From an uncultured bacterium (GTDB taxonomy: Bacteria; Patescibacteriota; Minisyncoccia; Phycocordibacterales; UBA9973), in assembly GCA_903895055.1 (NCBI GenBank), contig CAITSL010000036.1, positions 1 through 15,072 on the forward strand: DNA of 15,072 nt. The letters run 5' to 3'. The translations under genes were made by a program, and so were the position numbers. Shown piece after piece: positions 6,019 through 13,565 of this stretch (position 1 is the stretch's first letter; each line of letters begins with the position of its first letter). The notes beneath the pieces are model-generated. The model had not been told where the DNA came from, made no database searches, and saw nothing but the letters and a program-made list of their open reading frames with translations.

Positions 6019-7947
6019 ATGTCAGACGATAGGGAAAAATTGAACAGAATTGAAGAAATGAAAAGCAAGCTGAATAATAAGAATTATGAAGCAAGGCCAA
6101 TGCATCGGGATGATTTTGTTTTTAAAGTAAATCGAGAAGTTCCGGATTCTTGGGAAGATAAGAAGAAAAGCGATGTAGGTTCTCAGAAAAAATCTCCCCC
6201 TAAAACATCTATGTTCAAGAAATTTTTTATTTATTCCATTATTTTTTTCGTTCTGGCTTTAGGCTACGCGGCCTATATGTTTTTTGCCGGTGGAAATACT
6301 GTTTCAAATAATAATATTGATATTACGATCCTGGGCAATACTTTTACCGCTGGAGGCGAAACACTCCCTCTTCAAATAGAGGTTACCAATAGAAATAGTT
6401 CCGCGCTTTTATTGGCGGATTTGCTGGTGGAATATCCTCAAAGTTCTTCCAGTGATTTAACCGGGCAAACTGAACGCTTGCGTGATTCGCTTGGGACTAT
6501 TCCGTCCGGAGAAATGCGCAGTGATAATGTTAATGTGGTTCTTTTTGGAGAGCAGGGAAGCGCTCGCCCGATAAAAGTTTCTCTAGAATATCGAGTAGCA
6601 GGCTCTAATGCTATTTTTGTGAAAGAAGCGCCCTATCAAGTCACTATCAGCTCGGCGCCGATTGATCTTTCTGTAGATGCACCAAATCAAGCGAGTCCCA
6701 ACCAAGATATCACCTTGAAGGTTAAAGCAGTCTTAAATGCCGCAAGTCCGGCATCAAATATCTTGGTTCGATTTGATTATCCGGTTGGGTTTCAATTTGA
6801 ATCAGCGATCCCAGCTCCATCTTTTGGCAATAATGTTTGGACCTTGGGAGATTTGTCTCCCGGAGCGGAGCGGGATATCTCGGTAACCGGCAAAATGATT
6901 GATGTTTCCGATGGAGAAGAAAAAACTTTCCATGTATTTTCCGGTTCAAAGAGTGATTCCGATAAATCACTGATTGGAATTGTTTTTAATTCTTTAGGCA
7001 ATACCATTTTGATTAAAAAACCTTTTGTAGAAGCAAATTTGATTATAAATGGAGTGGATCAAAGAGAATATGCGGTAAATTCCGATACTGCCATTTCCGG
7101 CAATATTAATTGGGTAAATAATTTAGGTACCCAGATAAATGACTTGAAAATTAGCGCCAAACTTTCCGGTAACGCATTAGACCGCAAAACAATAAACGCG
7201 CAACAAGGTTATTATAATTCTTCCACCGATACGATTACTTGGGATAAAAATTCAGAAAGTAGCTTGGCTACCGTAAATCCAGGGGATTCTGGTTCGGTAG
7301 ATTTTTCTTTTTCTCCCATGTCTCTTGTTTCCGGTTCCGGCGGATTACTTAGTGAACCTACGATAACCATTAATGTTTCAATTTCCGCCAAACAACCACT
7401 GGAAGGAAATATAGTCCAAAATTTGGATAACTCTGATTCTAAAATTATCAAAGTTATTTCTAATGTCGGCCTTTCCGGAAAAGCGTTATATTATTCTGGA
7501 GCATTTACCAATACCGGAGCTATGCCACCAAAGGTGGAAAAAGAAACCACCTATACTGTTCTCTGGTCGCTTTCCAATACTGCCAACAATATTTCCGGCA
7601 CTCAAGTAACTGCAACCTTACCTGCTTGGGTTAGATTTGTCGGAACAATTTCTCCGCCTTCCGAAGATTTGACTTTTAATCCTTCTACCAGACAAATAAC
7701 TTGGAACGTGGGAGGATTGCCTATGGGGACGGGGATTACAGGGACGAGCCGAGAAGTAAGTTTCCAGATTGGTTTTACTCCATCACTTTCTCAAGTTGGC
7801 ACGATGCCTATTTTAATAAACGATGCGACTTTGACTGGGCATGATGATTTTGCTAACGTGAATGTGACGGTAAGTAAGGGGGCGTTAAACACCTTGCTGG
7901 TAGATGACCCAACCTTTACGCCTGGTGGAGCGAAGGTCGTGGAATAA
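6019..7947 (+). CDS. Membrane-anchored surface protein with DUF11-like beta domains
   Basis: A 642-aa protein with a charged cytoplasmic N-terminus (about 1-66), one membrane helix (about 68-90, FFIYSIIFFVLALGYAAYMFF) and a roughly 550-aa external part. The external part is rich in Ser, Thr, Asn, Val and Gly with alternating hydrophobic residues, as in stacked Ig-like or DUF11-type modules. Visible modules include DLSVDAPNQASPNQDITLKV through LGDLSPGAERDISVTGKM (about 220-300), a middle module with GNINWVNNLGTQINDLKI (about 350-370), and a last one with VTATLPAWVRFVGTISPP (about 530-600). There is no cleavable signal peptide, sortase motif or cysteine. It is probably a cell-envelope or contact protein; no enzyme motif is visible. 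It has its own promoter. Confidence 0.75.
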   Translation: MSDDREKLNRIEEMKSKLNNKNYEARPMHRDDFVFKVNREVPDSWEDKKKSDVGSQKKSPPKTSMFKKFFIYSIIFFVLALGYAAYMFFAGGNTVSNNNIDITILGNTFTAGGETLPLQIEVTNRNSSALLLADLLVEYPQSSSSDLTGQTERLRDSLGTIPSGEMRSDNVNVVLFGEQGSARPIKVSLEYRVAGSNAIFVKEAPYQVTISSAPIDLSVDAPNQASPNQDITLKVKAVLNAASPASNILVRFDYPVGFQFESAIPAPSFGNNVWTLGDLSPGAERDISVTGKMIDVSDGEEKTFHVFSGSKSDSDKSLIGIVFNSLGNTILIKKPFVEANLIINGVDQREYAVNSDTAISGNINWVNNLGTQINDLKISAKLSGNALDRKTINAQQGYYNSSTDTITWDKNSESSLATVNPGDSGSVDFSFSPMSLVSGSGGLLSEPTITINVSISAKQPLEGNIVQNLDNSDSKIIKVISNVGLSGKALYYSGAFTNTGAMPPKVEKETTYTVLWSLSNTANNISGTQVTATLPAWVRFVGTISPPSEDLTFNPSTRQITWNVGGLPMGTGITGTSREVSFQIGFTPSLSQVGTMPILINDATLTGHDDFANVNVTVSKGALNTLLVDDPTFTPGGAKVVE

Positions 7948-7994
7948 AAATGAGCTGACTTGTCCCGTTAGAATTTTAGTTAAACATAATCAAT

Positions 7995-9227
7995 ATGAAT
8001 AAAAAAAACACAAAAAAAGAAAGTACCGAAAATTCTAATGGGATGGAAAAAATTGTCTCTCTTTGTAAAAGGCGAGGTTTTGTTTTTCCGGGATCGGAGA
8101 TCTATGGGGGCCTTGCCGGGACTTATGATTGGGGACATTTTGGGGTAGCTCTGAAAAATAATATTAAACAAAGTTGGTGGAAAAAATTTGTGGATGCGCG
8201 TCGTGATATGTACGGGATTGATGCGGCAATTTTGATGAACGGTAAAGTTTGGGAAGCAACAGGTCATGTGGCTAACTTTGCAGACCCTCTTGATGGTAAA
8301 CAATTCAATACAATGCTTAAAACAGAAGTAGGTGCGGGAGAAGAAGCGGCTATTTCGTATTTACGTCCGGAAACTGCTCAAGGAATGTTTGTAAATTTCA
8401 AAAATACCGTAGATGCTTTTCACCCAAAGCTTCCTTTTGGTATGGCGCAAATCGGAAAAGCTTTTCGAAATGAAATTGCTCCGAGAGATTTTCTTTTTCG
8501 CCAGCGCGAATTTGAACAAATGGAAATTGAATATTTTGTTAGAAGCGAGACTTGGGAAAAATATTTTGAATACTGGCGTGGTGAAATGCTTGGTTGGATG
8601 GAAGAAGTTGGTATTAATATGGGGAAAGTGCATGAGCTTGAGGTGTTGAAAGAAGACAGGGCTCATTATTCTAGTCGAACTGTTGATTTCTATTTTGATT
8701 TTCCCTTTGGCAATAAAGAACTTTTTGGTTTAGCCTATCGAGCTGATTTTGATCTTAAAACTCACAAGCTTGAATACACAGACGAAGAAGAAGGTGGGAA
8801 AATGGTTCCACACGTTATTGAACCGACTTTCGGAGTTGATCGAGCAGTGCTTGCGGTTTTGCTTTCAGCTTATATGGAGGATGAAAAGGATGGAGAAATA
8901 AGGTCATATTTAAAATTAAAGCCAAATATCGCTCCGGTTATTTGCGCAGTTTCACCGCTTTTGAAAAATAAACCAGAACTTGTAGAATATGCCAATACCA
9001 AAGTTTATGCACCGCTTAAAGAAGAATTTGGACGCGTAGCTTGGGACGACAATGGCAACATCGGCAAACGCTATCGCAGACAAGATGAAATTGGTACGCC
9101 ATTTTGTATCGTGGTAGATTTTGATACTTTGAGTGATGACACGGTGACTGTGCGTGACCGAGATACCGGAGGACAGGAGAGAGTAAAAGTTTCGGAACTT
9201 ACCCGCTTTATAAAAAATAAAATTTAG
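7995..9227 (+). CDS. glyS: Glycyl-tRNA synthetase, alpha2 type, with internal deletion
   Basis: Class II synthetase that charges tRNA-Gly, of the single-chain homodimeric type. Motifs are clear: FVFPGSEIYGGLAGTYDWGHFG, YLRPETAQGMFVNF (E126), GKAFRNE (R158), FRQREFEQMEIEYF (R169, E177), EPTFGVDR (E276) and the C-terminal anticodon-binding domain (IAPVICAVSPLLKN to GQERVKVSEL). The spacing among the glycine-binding residues agrees with the Thermus enzyme as I remember it. At 410 aa it is short: FADPLDGK runs straight into QFNTMLKT near residues 97-107, so the insert that normally follows SDPL (with CxxC and a RaDHLiE-like motif) is absent. The ATG at 7995 has no Shine-Dalgarno site. A start further in is unlikely because the N-terminal motif begins near residue 18. 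Confidence 0.93.
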   Translation: MNKKNTKKESTENSNGMEKIVSLCKRRGFVFPGSEIYGGLAGTYDWGHFGVALKNNIKQSWWKKFVDARRDMYGIDAAILMNGKVWEATGHVANFADPLDGKQFNTMLKTEVGAGEEAAISYLRPETAQGMFVNFKNTVDAFHPKLPFGMAQIGKAFRNEIAPRDFLFRQREFEQMEIEYFVRSETWEKYFEYWRGEMLGWMEEVGINMGKVHELEVLKEDRAHYSSRTVDFYFDFPFGNKELFGLAYRADFDLKTHKLEYTDEEEGGKMVPHVIEPTFGVDRAVLAVLLSAYMEDEKDGEIRSYLKLKPNIAPVICAVSPLLKNKPELVEYANTKVYAPLKEEFGRVAWDDNGNIGKRYRRQDEIGTPFCIVVDFDTLSDDTVTVRDRDTGGQERVKVSELTRFIKNKI

Positions 9228-9232
9228 AAATA

Positions 9233-9277
9233 GCACCCCTCCTCAATCCTCCCCTTGGCGAAGGGGAGGAGGAACTC
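9233..9277. repeat. Left hairpin of DUF559 unit 1 (subtype A)
   Basis: Arms CCTCCCCTT (9248-9256) and AAGGGGAGG (9261-9269) with loop GGCG, preceded by GCACCCCTCCTCAAT and followed by AGGAACTC. The segment 9235-9277 recurs almost exactly as the reverse complement at 13566-13607, with a one-base length difference in the loop and one further mismatch outside it. Confidence 0.9.
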
Positions 9278-9302
9278 AAATACGAAACTCATACAAAACA
9301 AA

Positions 9303-9662
9303 ATGACTATTACTCATAATCACCCGATTTTAAAATCTCGGAGGATGAAGTTAAGAAAAAATCAGACTCCACAAGAAGTTTTGCTTTGGGCTAAATTGAG
9401 GAAAACTCAACTTGGTTTCAAATTCAAGCGTCAGCATTCTGTTGGACCATATATTTTGGATTTTTATTGCCCCGATAAAAAATTAGCGATTGAACTTGAT
9501 GGATCTCAGCATTTGCAAAACAAAGAATATGATAGAGAAAGAACGGACTATCTTTCAGTTTTAGGAATAAAGATAATACGTTTTTGGAACAATGAAATAA
9601 ATACAAATATTGATGGAGTTTTACAAAAAATTATCAGTGAATTAAATTCTCCCTCCCCTTAG
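9303..9662 (+). CDS. DUF559 endonuclease-fold protein, copy 1
   Basis: A 119-aa protein of the DUF559 family, which belongs to the PD-(D/E)XK nuclease-like fold and is related to very-short-patch-repair endonucleases. Family blocks are present: LRKNQTPQEVLLWAKLR, LGFKFKRQHSVGPYILDFYCP, KLAIELDGSQH (Asp in LDFYCP and the ELD pair as candidate metal ligands), then RTDYLSVLGIKIIRFWNNEI. I chose the ATG at 9303; a TTG at 9255 is also in frame but lies inside the left hairpin and would add non-family residues. The stop TAG (9660-9662) lies in the loop of the right hairpin, so the last residues SPSP are coded by the repeat. Copy 2 at 13673 is roughly 60% similar. It may act on the hairpins that flank it (inference). 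Confidence 0.88.
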   Translation: MTITHNHPILKSRRMKLRKNQTPQEVLLWAKLRKTQLGFKFKRQHSVGPYILDFYCPDKKLAIELDGSQHLQNKEYDRERTDYLSVLGIKIIRFWNNEINTNIDGVLQKIISELNSPSP

Positions 9663-9688
9663 CCACGGGGAGGGTTGGGGTGGGGTGC
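9651..9688. repeat. Right hairpin of DUF559 unit 1
   Basis: Perfect arms CCCTCCCC (9651-9658) and GGGGAGGG (9667-9674), loop TTAGCCAC, then TTGGGGTGGGGTGC. It is the inverted partner of the left hairpin at 9233. The loop holds the stop codon of the DUF559 gene. Confidence 0.9.
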
Positions 9689-9694
9689 TGTTTG

Positions 9695-9703
9695 TGTTAT
9701 TAT
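9695..9703 (+). promoter_or_regulatory. Extended -10 for the M16 protease gene
   Basis: TGTTATTAT (TG at 9695-9696, TATTAT at 9698-9703) ends 7 nt before the ATG at 9711, fitting a leaderless start. The same nonamer occurs before 11018. A poor -35 candidate, TTGGGG (9675-9680, 17-bp spacer), falls within the end of the hairpin unit. Confidence 0.5.
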
Positions 9704-9710
9704 TGAGTTT

Positions 9711-10979
9711 ATGCAATTCACAAAAAAAGTTTTGAAGAATGGGCTTAGGGTCGTGACTGTGCCGATGCAGGACAATCCGACGGTGACGGTTTTGGTATTG
9801 GTGGAAGCAGGCTCAAAATATGAGACAAAAAAAGTGAATGGCATTTCGCATTTTTTGGAGCACATGTGTTTTAAAGGCACTGTCAAAAGACCAAAGGCGA
9901 TAGATATATCACGCGAATTAGATGCTATTGGTTCACAGTATAATGCTTTTACGGCTCAAGAATATACCGGATATTATGCCAAGTCGGATGCCAAACATTT
10001 TAGGAAAATTTTTGACGTAGTAACGGACATTTATTTAAATTCAACTTTTCCGGAAGCGGAAATGCAAAAAGAAAAGGGTGTCATCATTGAAGAGATAAAT
10101 ATGTACGAAGATTTACCGATGCGTCATGTACAAGATATGATGATGGAACTTCTGTATCCTGATCAACCGGCAGGATGGAACATAGCAGGCAGTAAAAAAA
10201 ATATTTTGCGGATGAAACGTGATGATTTTATCACTTATAAAAAAGTGCATTACTTGCCGGAGGCGACGACCATAGTGGTGGCAGGGGCTGTGACTGAAAA
10301 AGAAATTTTGAAAGAAGTAGAAAAAGCTTTTGGAAAAATAAAACGTGGTAAAAAATCTAAAAAATTAAAAGTAATTGAAAAACAAAAAAAGCCTGAAGTA
10401 TTGGTAAAATTTAAAGAAACCGACCAAACCCATTTTGTGCTTGGAGTTCGTACTTATGATTTATTTAATAAAAAAAATGCAGTTTTGTCGCTTCTGGGCG
10501 GAGTGCTCGGTGGAGGAATGAGTTCTAGGCTTTTTCAAAAACTGCGCGAAGAAATGGGGGTAGGATATTATGTCCGGGCTTACAATGATGCTTATACCGA
10601 TCACGGATTTTTCCAAATTTCCGCTGGAGTGGACAATAAAAGAATTGAGGAAGTGATCGAGGCGGTGCTAGAAGAATGTAAAAAATTAAAGCGGGAGTTA
10701 GTAGATAAAGAAGAATTAAACAAAGTCAAAGAATGTTTAATAGGCAACATGAAACTCTCTCTCGAGTCGAGTGATGATATTGCAAATTTTTATGGTGGGC
10801 AAGAGCTCTTGAAAAAGGAAATAAAAAGCGCAGAAGAAAAAGCAAAAGAACTAAGAAAAGTAAGTGCAAAAGAGATAAAAAAATTAGCGAATGAAATTTT
10901 TAAAGACCAGAAATTAAATCTAGCCCTGATTGGGCCGTTTAAGGGAAAAACTATTTTTTCAAAAATCTTGAAGTTCTAG
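9711..10979 (+). CDS. M16-family zinc metallopeptidase (insulinase/MPP-like)
   Basis: A 422-aa member of the inverzincin family. The zinc site is HFLEH at residues 47-51 (H47, catalytic E50, H51), with the third ligand in VIIEEINMYED (E127 or E128), at the expected distance. The second half has the usual inactive M16 C-terminal domain (VLGVRTYDLFNKKNAVLSLLGGVLGGGMSSRLFQKLREEMGVGYYVRAYN). One-chain proteins with two M16 domains usually dimerise to form a chamber that degrades short peptides. There is no signal peptide, so it is probably cytoplasmic. I chose the ATG at 9711 because the earlier in-frame start at 9675 lies in the hairpin and adds a non-family peptide (MGWGAVCVIIEF), while MQFTKKVLKNGLRVV is the normal family start. 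Confidence 0.92.
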   Translation: MQFTKKVLKNGLRVVTVPMQDNPTVTVLVLVEAGSKYETKKVNGISHFLEHMCFKGTVKRPKAIDISRELDAIGSQYNAFTAQEYTGYYAKSDAKHFRKIFDVVTDIYLNSTFPEAEMQKEKGVIIEEINMYEDLPMRHVQDMMMELLYPDQPAGWNIAGSKKNILRMKRDDFITYKKVHYLPEATTIVVAGAVTEKEILKEVEKAFGKIKRGKKSKKLKVIEKQKKPEVLVKFKETDQTHFVLGVRTYDLFNKKNAVLSLLGGVLGGGMSSRLFQKLREEMGVGYYVRAYNDAYTDHGFFQISAGVDNKRIEEVIEAVLEECKKLKRELVDKEELNKVKECLIGNMKLSLESSDDIANFYGGQELLKKEIKSAEEKAKELRKVSAKEIKKLANEIFKDQKLNLALIGPFKGKTIFSKILKF

Positions 10980-10983
10980 TATT

Positions 10984-11011
10984 TTAACATTGCAATTTTT
11001 TATGTTATTAT
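10984..11011 (+). promoter_or_regulatory. Promoter for the AI-2E permease gene
   Basis: -35-like TTAACA (10984-10989), a 16-bp spacer, and extended -10 TGTTATTAT (hexamer TATTAT at 11006-11011). The -10 ends 6 nt before the ATG at 11018, again implying a leaderless mRNA. It could drive the permease and metG together. Confidence 0.6.
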
Positions 11012-11017
11012 ACTTAT

Positions 11018-12091
11018 ATGTTTGAAAAAAATAACCTTAATTCTGTTTCGATATCCTCGAATACTATTTTTCGGGCAGTTTTGATTTTATTTGCGGTTTA
11101 TGTTTTTTGGCTATTGCGAGATTTAGTTTTAGTAATCCTGACTTCCATCGTGATAGCTTCGTTTGTGGAATCCGCCATACCTTCCTTTAAAAAAATAAAA
11201 ATTGGTAGAGTTTTCGGAGTGGTGATTATCTATGTTTTTTCAATTGCTTTTTTGGCAGTACTTTTTTATCTTTTCGCACCACTCCTCATTACCGAAGTTT
11301 ATAATTTTGCTTCCTTTATTTCACATTATGCTCCGGGGATAGACTTCCTGAATTATTTTAATAATCAAGCATTTTCCGGAGCCAAAGACATCGTAGCCAA
11401 TTTGTCTCAGGGTATGTCTGTGGCAAGCCTGCTTTCAACCTCTAGGGCGTTTATCGACAATTTATCAAGCGGATTTTTTACGACGCTTTCGGTGGCTTTC
11501 GGCAGTATTTTTAATGTTATCCTGATTGTCATAATTTCTTTTTATCTTTCGATTCAAGAACGTGGCATCGAGAATTTTCTACGTATTGTCTTGCCCATTA
11601 AACACGAAGAATATGTAGTGAATTTATGGAACCGGACCAGAATAAAAATTGGCCTTTGGATGAAAGGACAGATGCTCTTGGGAGTTCTCATCGCAGTCCT
11701 TACTTATTTAGTGCTGGCTGTTTTAGGAATTCAGTATGCATTACTCCTCGCTATTATTGCAGGCGTGATGGAACTTATCCCTTATGGGATTTTAATTGCG
11801 CTGGTGCCGGCTGTATCCTTCTCTTATCTATCTGGTGGAATCTCAAACGCTTTAATGGTGCTTGGCGCTTATTTAATTATTCATCAATTTGAAGTTTACC
11901 TATTTTCTCCGCTAGTTATCAAAAAAGTGACCGGACTTTCTCCTTTAATTATCATCTTAGCTGTCTTAGTTGGATTAGAATTAGGCGGTTTTTGGGGATT
12001 GCTTCTTTCCATTCCAGGCGCACTGCTCTTCATGGAAATAGTAAATGATATTGAAAAACATAAAAATACTATCAGAGAAAAAAATGTCTAA
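11018..12091 (+). CDS. AI-2E family transporter / PerM-like permease
   Basis: A 357-aa polytopic membrane protein of the AI-2E exporter family (PF01594 type). Hydrophobic segments lie at about residues 18-50 (two), 65-92, 155-178, 215-275 (two or three) and 305-345. The family signatures IISFYLSIQERGIENFLRIVLP, a loop with RTRIKIGLWMKGQMLLG, and the end region PLVIKKVTGLSPLIIILAVLVGLELGGFWGLLLSIPGALL are clear. Members have been linked to autoinducer-2 export, Na+/H+ exchange and other transport; the substrate here is unknown. The stop overlaps the start of metG by 8 nt, so the two are probably one transcriptional unit. Confidence 0.88.
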   Translation: MFEKNNLNSVSISSNTIFRAVLILFAVYVFWLLRDLVLVILTSIVIASFVESAIPSFKKIKIGRVFGVVIIYVFSIAFLAVLFYLFAPLLITEVYNFASFISHYAPGIDFLNYFNNQAFSGAKDIVANLSQGMSVASLLSTSRAFIDNLSSGFFTTLSVAFGSIFNVILIVIISFYLSIQERGIENFLRIVLPIKHEEYVVNLWNRTRIKIGLWMKGQMLLGVLIAVLTYLVLAVLGIQYALLLAIIAGVMELIPYGILIALVPAVSFSYLSGGISNALMVLGAYLIIHQFEVYLFSPLVIKKVTGLSPLIIILAVLVGLELGGFWGLLLSIPGALLFMEIVNDIEKHKNTIREKNV

Positions 12092-13556
12092 AAGTTTTTA
12101 CATTACCACAACTCTGCCTTACGTGAATGGACCGCTTCATCTGGGACATGCGCTTGAATTTGTGCGGGCGGATACTATTGCTCGGTATAAAAAACTGACG
12201 GGACATGATGTTTATTTTAATACTGGCACCGATGAGCATGGCATAAAAAATTATCAAAAAGCAGAAGAAAAAAAAATATCGGCGCAAGAATTTGTCGATC
12301 AGGGATTTGAAATCTTTAAAGAACAAATAAAAATGTTTGGAGTAAGTGAGGATGTCCATTTTGTTCGGACCACAGATCCTCATCATGAAATGGCGGCGCA
12401 AGAATTTTGGAAGAGGGTTAAAGATAATGGATACATTTATAAAAAAAGTTATCAGGCGAAATATTGTATTGGTTGTGAAAGTGAGAAAACCGATTCAGAA
12501 CTAAATGAGCAGGGCGAGTGCCTACTCCACCCTGGCAAAATACTGGAACTTATTAATGAAGAAAATTACTTTTTCAAATTCTCGGAATTCGGAGAGAAAC
12601 TTTTGGAATTTTATGAAAAAAACCCAAATTTTGTAATTCCAAATTTTCGCCTGAATGAGATGAAAAATTTTATTAAAAATGGTTTGCGGGATTTTTCTAT
12701 TTCCCGATTAAAATCGAAAATGCCTTGGGGGATAGCAGTGCCTGATGACCCCGATCATGTAATGTATGTTTGGTTTGACGCGCTGGTGAATTATATTTCA
12801 ACCTTGGGGTGGCCCCACTCCGCCAAGGCTTCGCGGGGCAAGCCCGATGAGGATTTGTTTGAAAAATATTGGGTCAACGGAAATCCGACTCAATATTGTG
12901 GCAAAGACAATACTCGTTTCCAAGCGGTAATCTGGCAAGCGATGCTTTTGGCGGCTGGAGTACCAAATTCCCACCAAATCGTGGTAAATGGCTTTATTAC
13001 CGCTGAGGGGGGAGTGCAAATGTCTAAAACCTTAGGCAACGGAGTTGATCCGAGAGATATTGTGAAAGAATATAGCACGGATGCGCTTCGCTATTTCTTG
13101 CTTCGAGAAGTATCCAGCTTTGAAGATAGTCCGTTTACTTTAGAGAGATTTAAAGATGCCTACAATTCAGGTCTCGCGAATGGTTTGGGGAATCTAGTGA
13201 GCCGTATCATGACAATGGCTGTAAACAATGGAGTTAAATTATCTGACGAGGATTTAAAAATGAAATATTATAAAGAGCTCAACGAAGACTTGGAAAATTT
13301 TGATATAAATAAATTTATAAATAAAATTTGGAATAATTTTAGTGGTTTGGATGAATATATTCAGAAAAATGAGCCATTTAAAAAAATAAAAGTAAATAAA
13401 GAAGAAGCCGAGAAAGATTTATATTATTTATTATTTCATTTGTATGGTGGAGCATTAGCACTCGAATCTGTTCTTCCGGAAACTTCTGAAAAGATCCGAG
13501 GATTGATTAAAGAAAACAAAAAACCGGAAGAACCATTGTTTTTGAGGAAAGAATAA
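12084..13556 (+). CDS. metG: Methionyl-tRNA synthetase
   Basis: Class I synthetase that charges initiator and elongator tRNA-Met. It has HLGH at residues 19-22, a zinc knuckle with C128, C131, C146 and a nearby H149, and the block EENYFFKFSEFGEKL. The KMSKS loop reads QMSKT (312-316), lacking the first lysine, in GGVQMSKTLGNGVDP. The 490-aa protein ends after the anticodon-binding helices and has no C-terminal tRNA-binding (EMAP/Trbp111) domain. I chose the ATG at 12084 because MSKSFYITTTLPYVNGPLHLGH is the family start; the in-frame start at 12045 lies inside the permease gene. The overlap ATGTCTAA (12084-12091) couples it to the permease. A palindromic element at 12810-12848 adds an in-frame peptide between LVNYISTLG and DEDLFEKYW. 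Confidence 0.95.
   Translation: MSKSFYITTTLPYVNGPLHLGHALEFVRADTIARYKKLTGHDVYFNTGTDEHGIKNYQKAEEKKISAQEFVDQGFEIFKEQIKMFGVSEDVHFVRTTDPHHEMAAQEFWKRVKDNGYIYKKSYQAKYCIGCESEKTDSELNEQGECLLHPGKILELINEENYFFKFSEFGEKLLEFYEKNPNFVIPNFRLNEMKNFIKNGLRDFSISRLKSKMPWGIAVPDDPDHVMYVWFDALVNYISTLGWPHSAKASRGKPDEDLFEKYWVNGNPTQYCGKDNTRFQAVIWQAMLLAAGVPNSHQIVVNGFITAEGGVQMSKTLGNGVDPRDIVKEYSTDALRYFLLREVSSFEDSPFTLERFKDAYNSGLANGLGNLVSRIMTMAVNNGVKLSDEDLKMKYYKELNEDLENFDINKFINKIWNNFSGLDEYIQKNEPFKKIKVNKEEAEKDLYYLLFHLYGGALALESVLPETSEKIRGLIKENKKPEEPLFLRKE
12810..12848. repeat. Palindromic element shared with ileS (metG copy)
   Basis: Arms GCCCCAC (12812-12818) and GCGGGGC (12833-12839), followed by AAGCCCGAT. It is the second copy of the element at 3702-3740, with the same length and frame. 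It encodes WPHSAKASRGKPD after ISTLG, where MetRS normally has a short turn (Tyr-Pro-type). Confidence 0.8.
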
Positions 13557-13565
13557 GCGATAGAT

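Larger units (their letters stand above)
9233..9688. mobile_element. Hairpin/DUF559/hairpin unit, copy 1
   Basis: A 456-bp unit between glyS and the M16 gene. Its outermost bases are inverted: GCACCCC at 9233-9239 and GGGGTGC at 9682-9688. Over 37 nt the left end (9233-9269) and the reverse complement of the right end (9652-9688) agree at 32 positions without gaps. Each end also folds into its own hairpin. The only gene inside is a DUF559 nuclease-fold protein. No clear target-site duplication is visible in the immediate flanks. Mobility is inferred from structure and from the second copy at 13566-14074. Confidence 0.55.

Noticed and set aside
9228..9300. CRISPR array formed by the GC-rich repeats
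   Set aside because: The repeats are hairpins at irregular distances flanking genes, with no regular spacers and no cas genes.
9233..9688. Target-site duplication around DUF559 unit 1
   Set aside because: The bases outside GCACCCC and GGGGTGC (AGAAATA and TGTTTGT) do not match each other, so no duplication is claimed.
9675..9710. Upstream start for the M16 protease
   Set aside because: The added residues are coded by the hairpin and spacer, not family-like; the ATG at 9711 gives the usual M16 start and fits the -10 box.
10980..11017. TTGCAA plus T-run as an intrinsic terminator after the M16 gene
   Set aside because: The 6-bp palindrome has no loop and is too weak; the region is better explained as the promoter of the permease gene.
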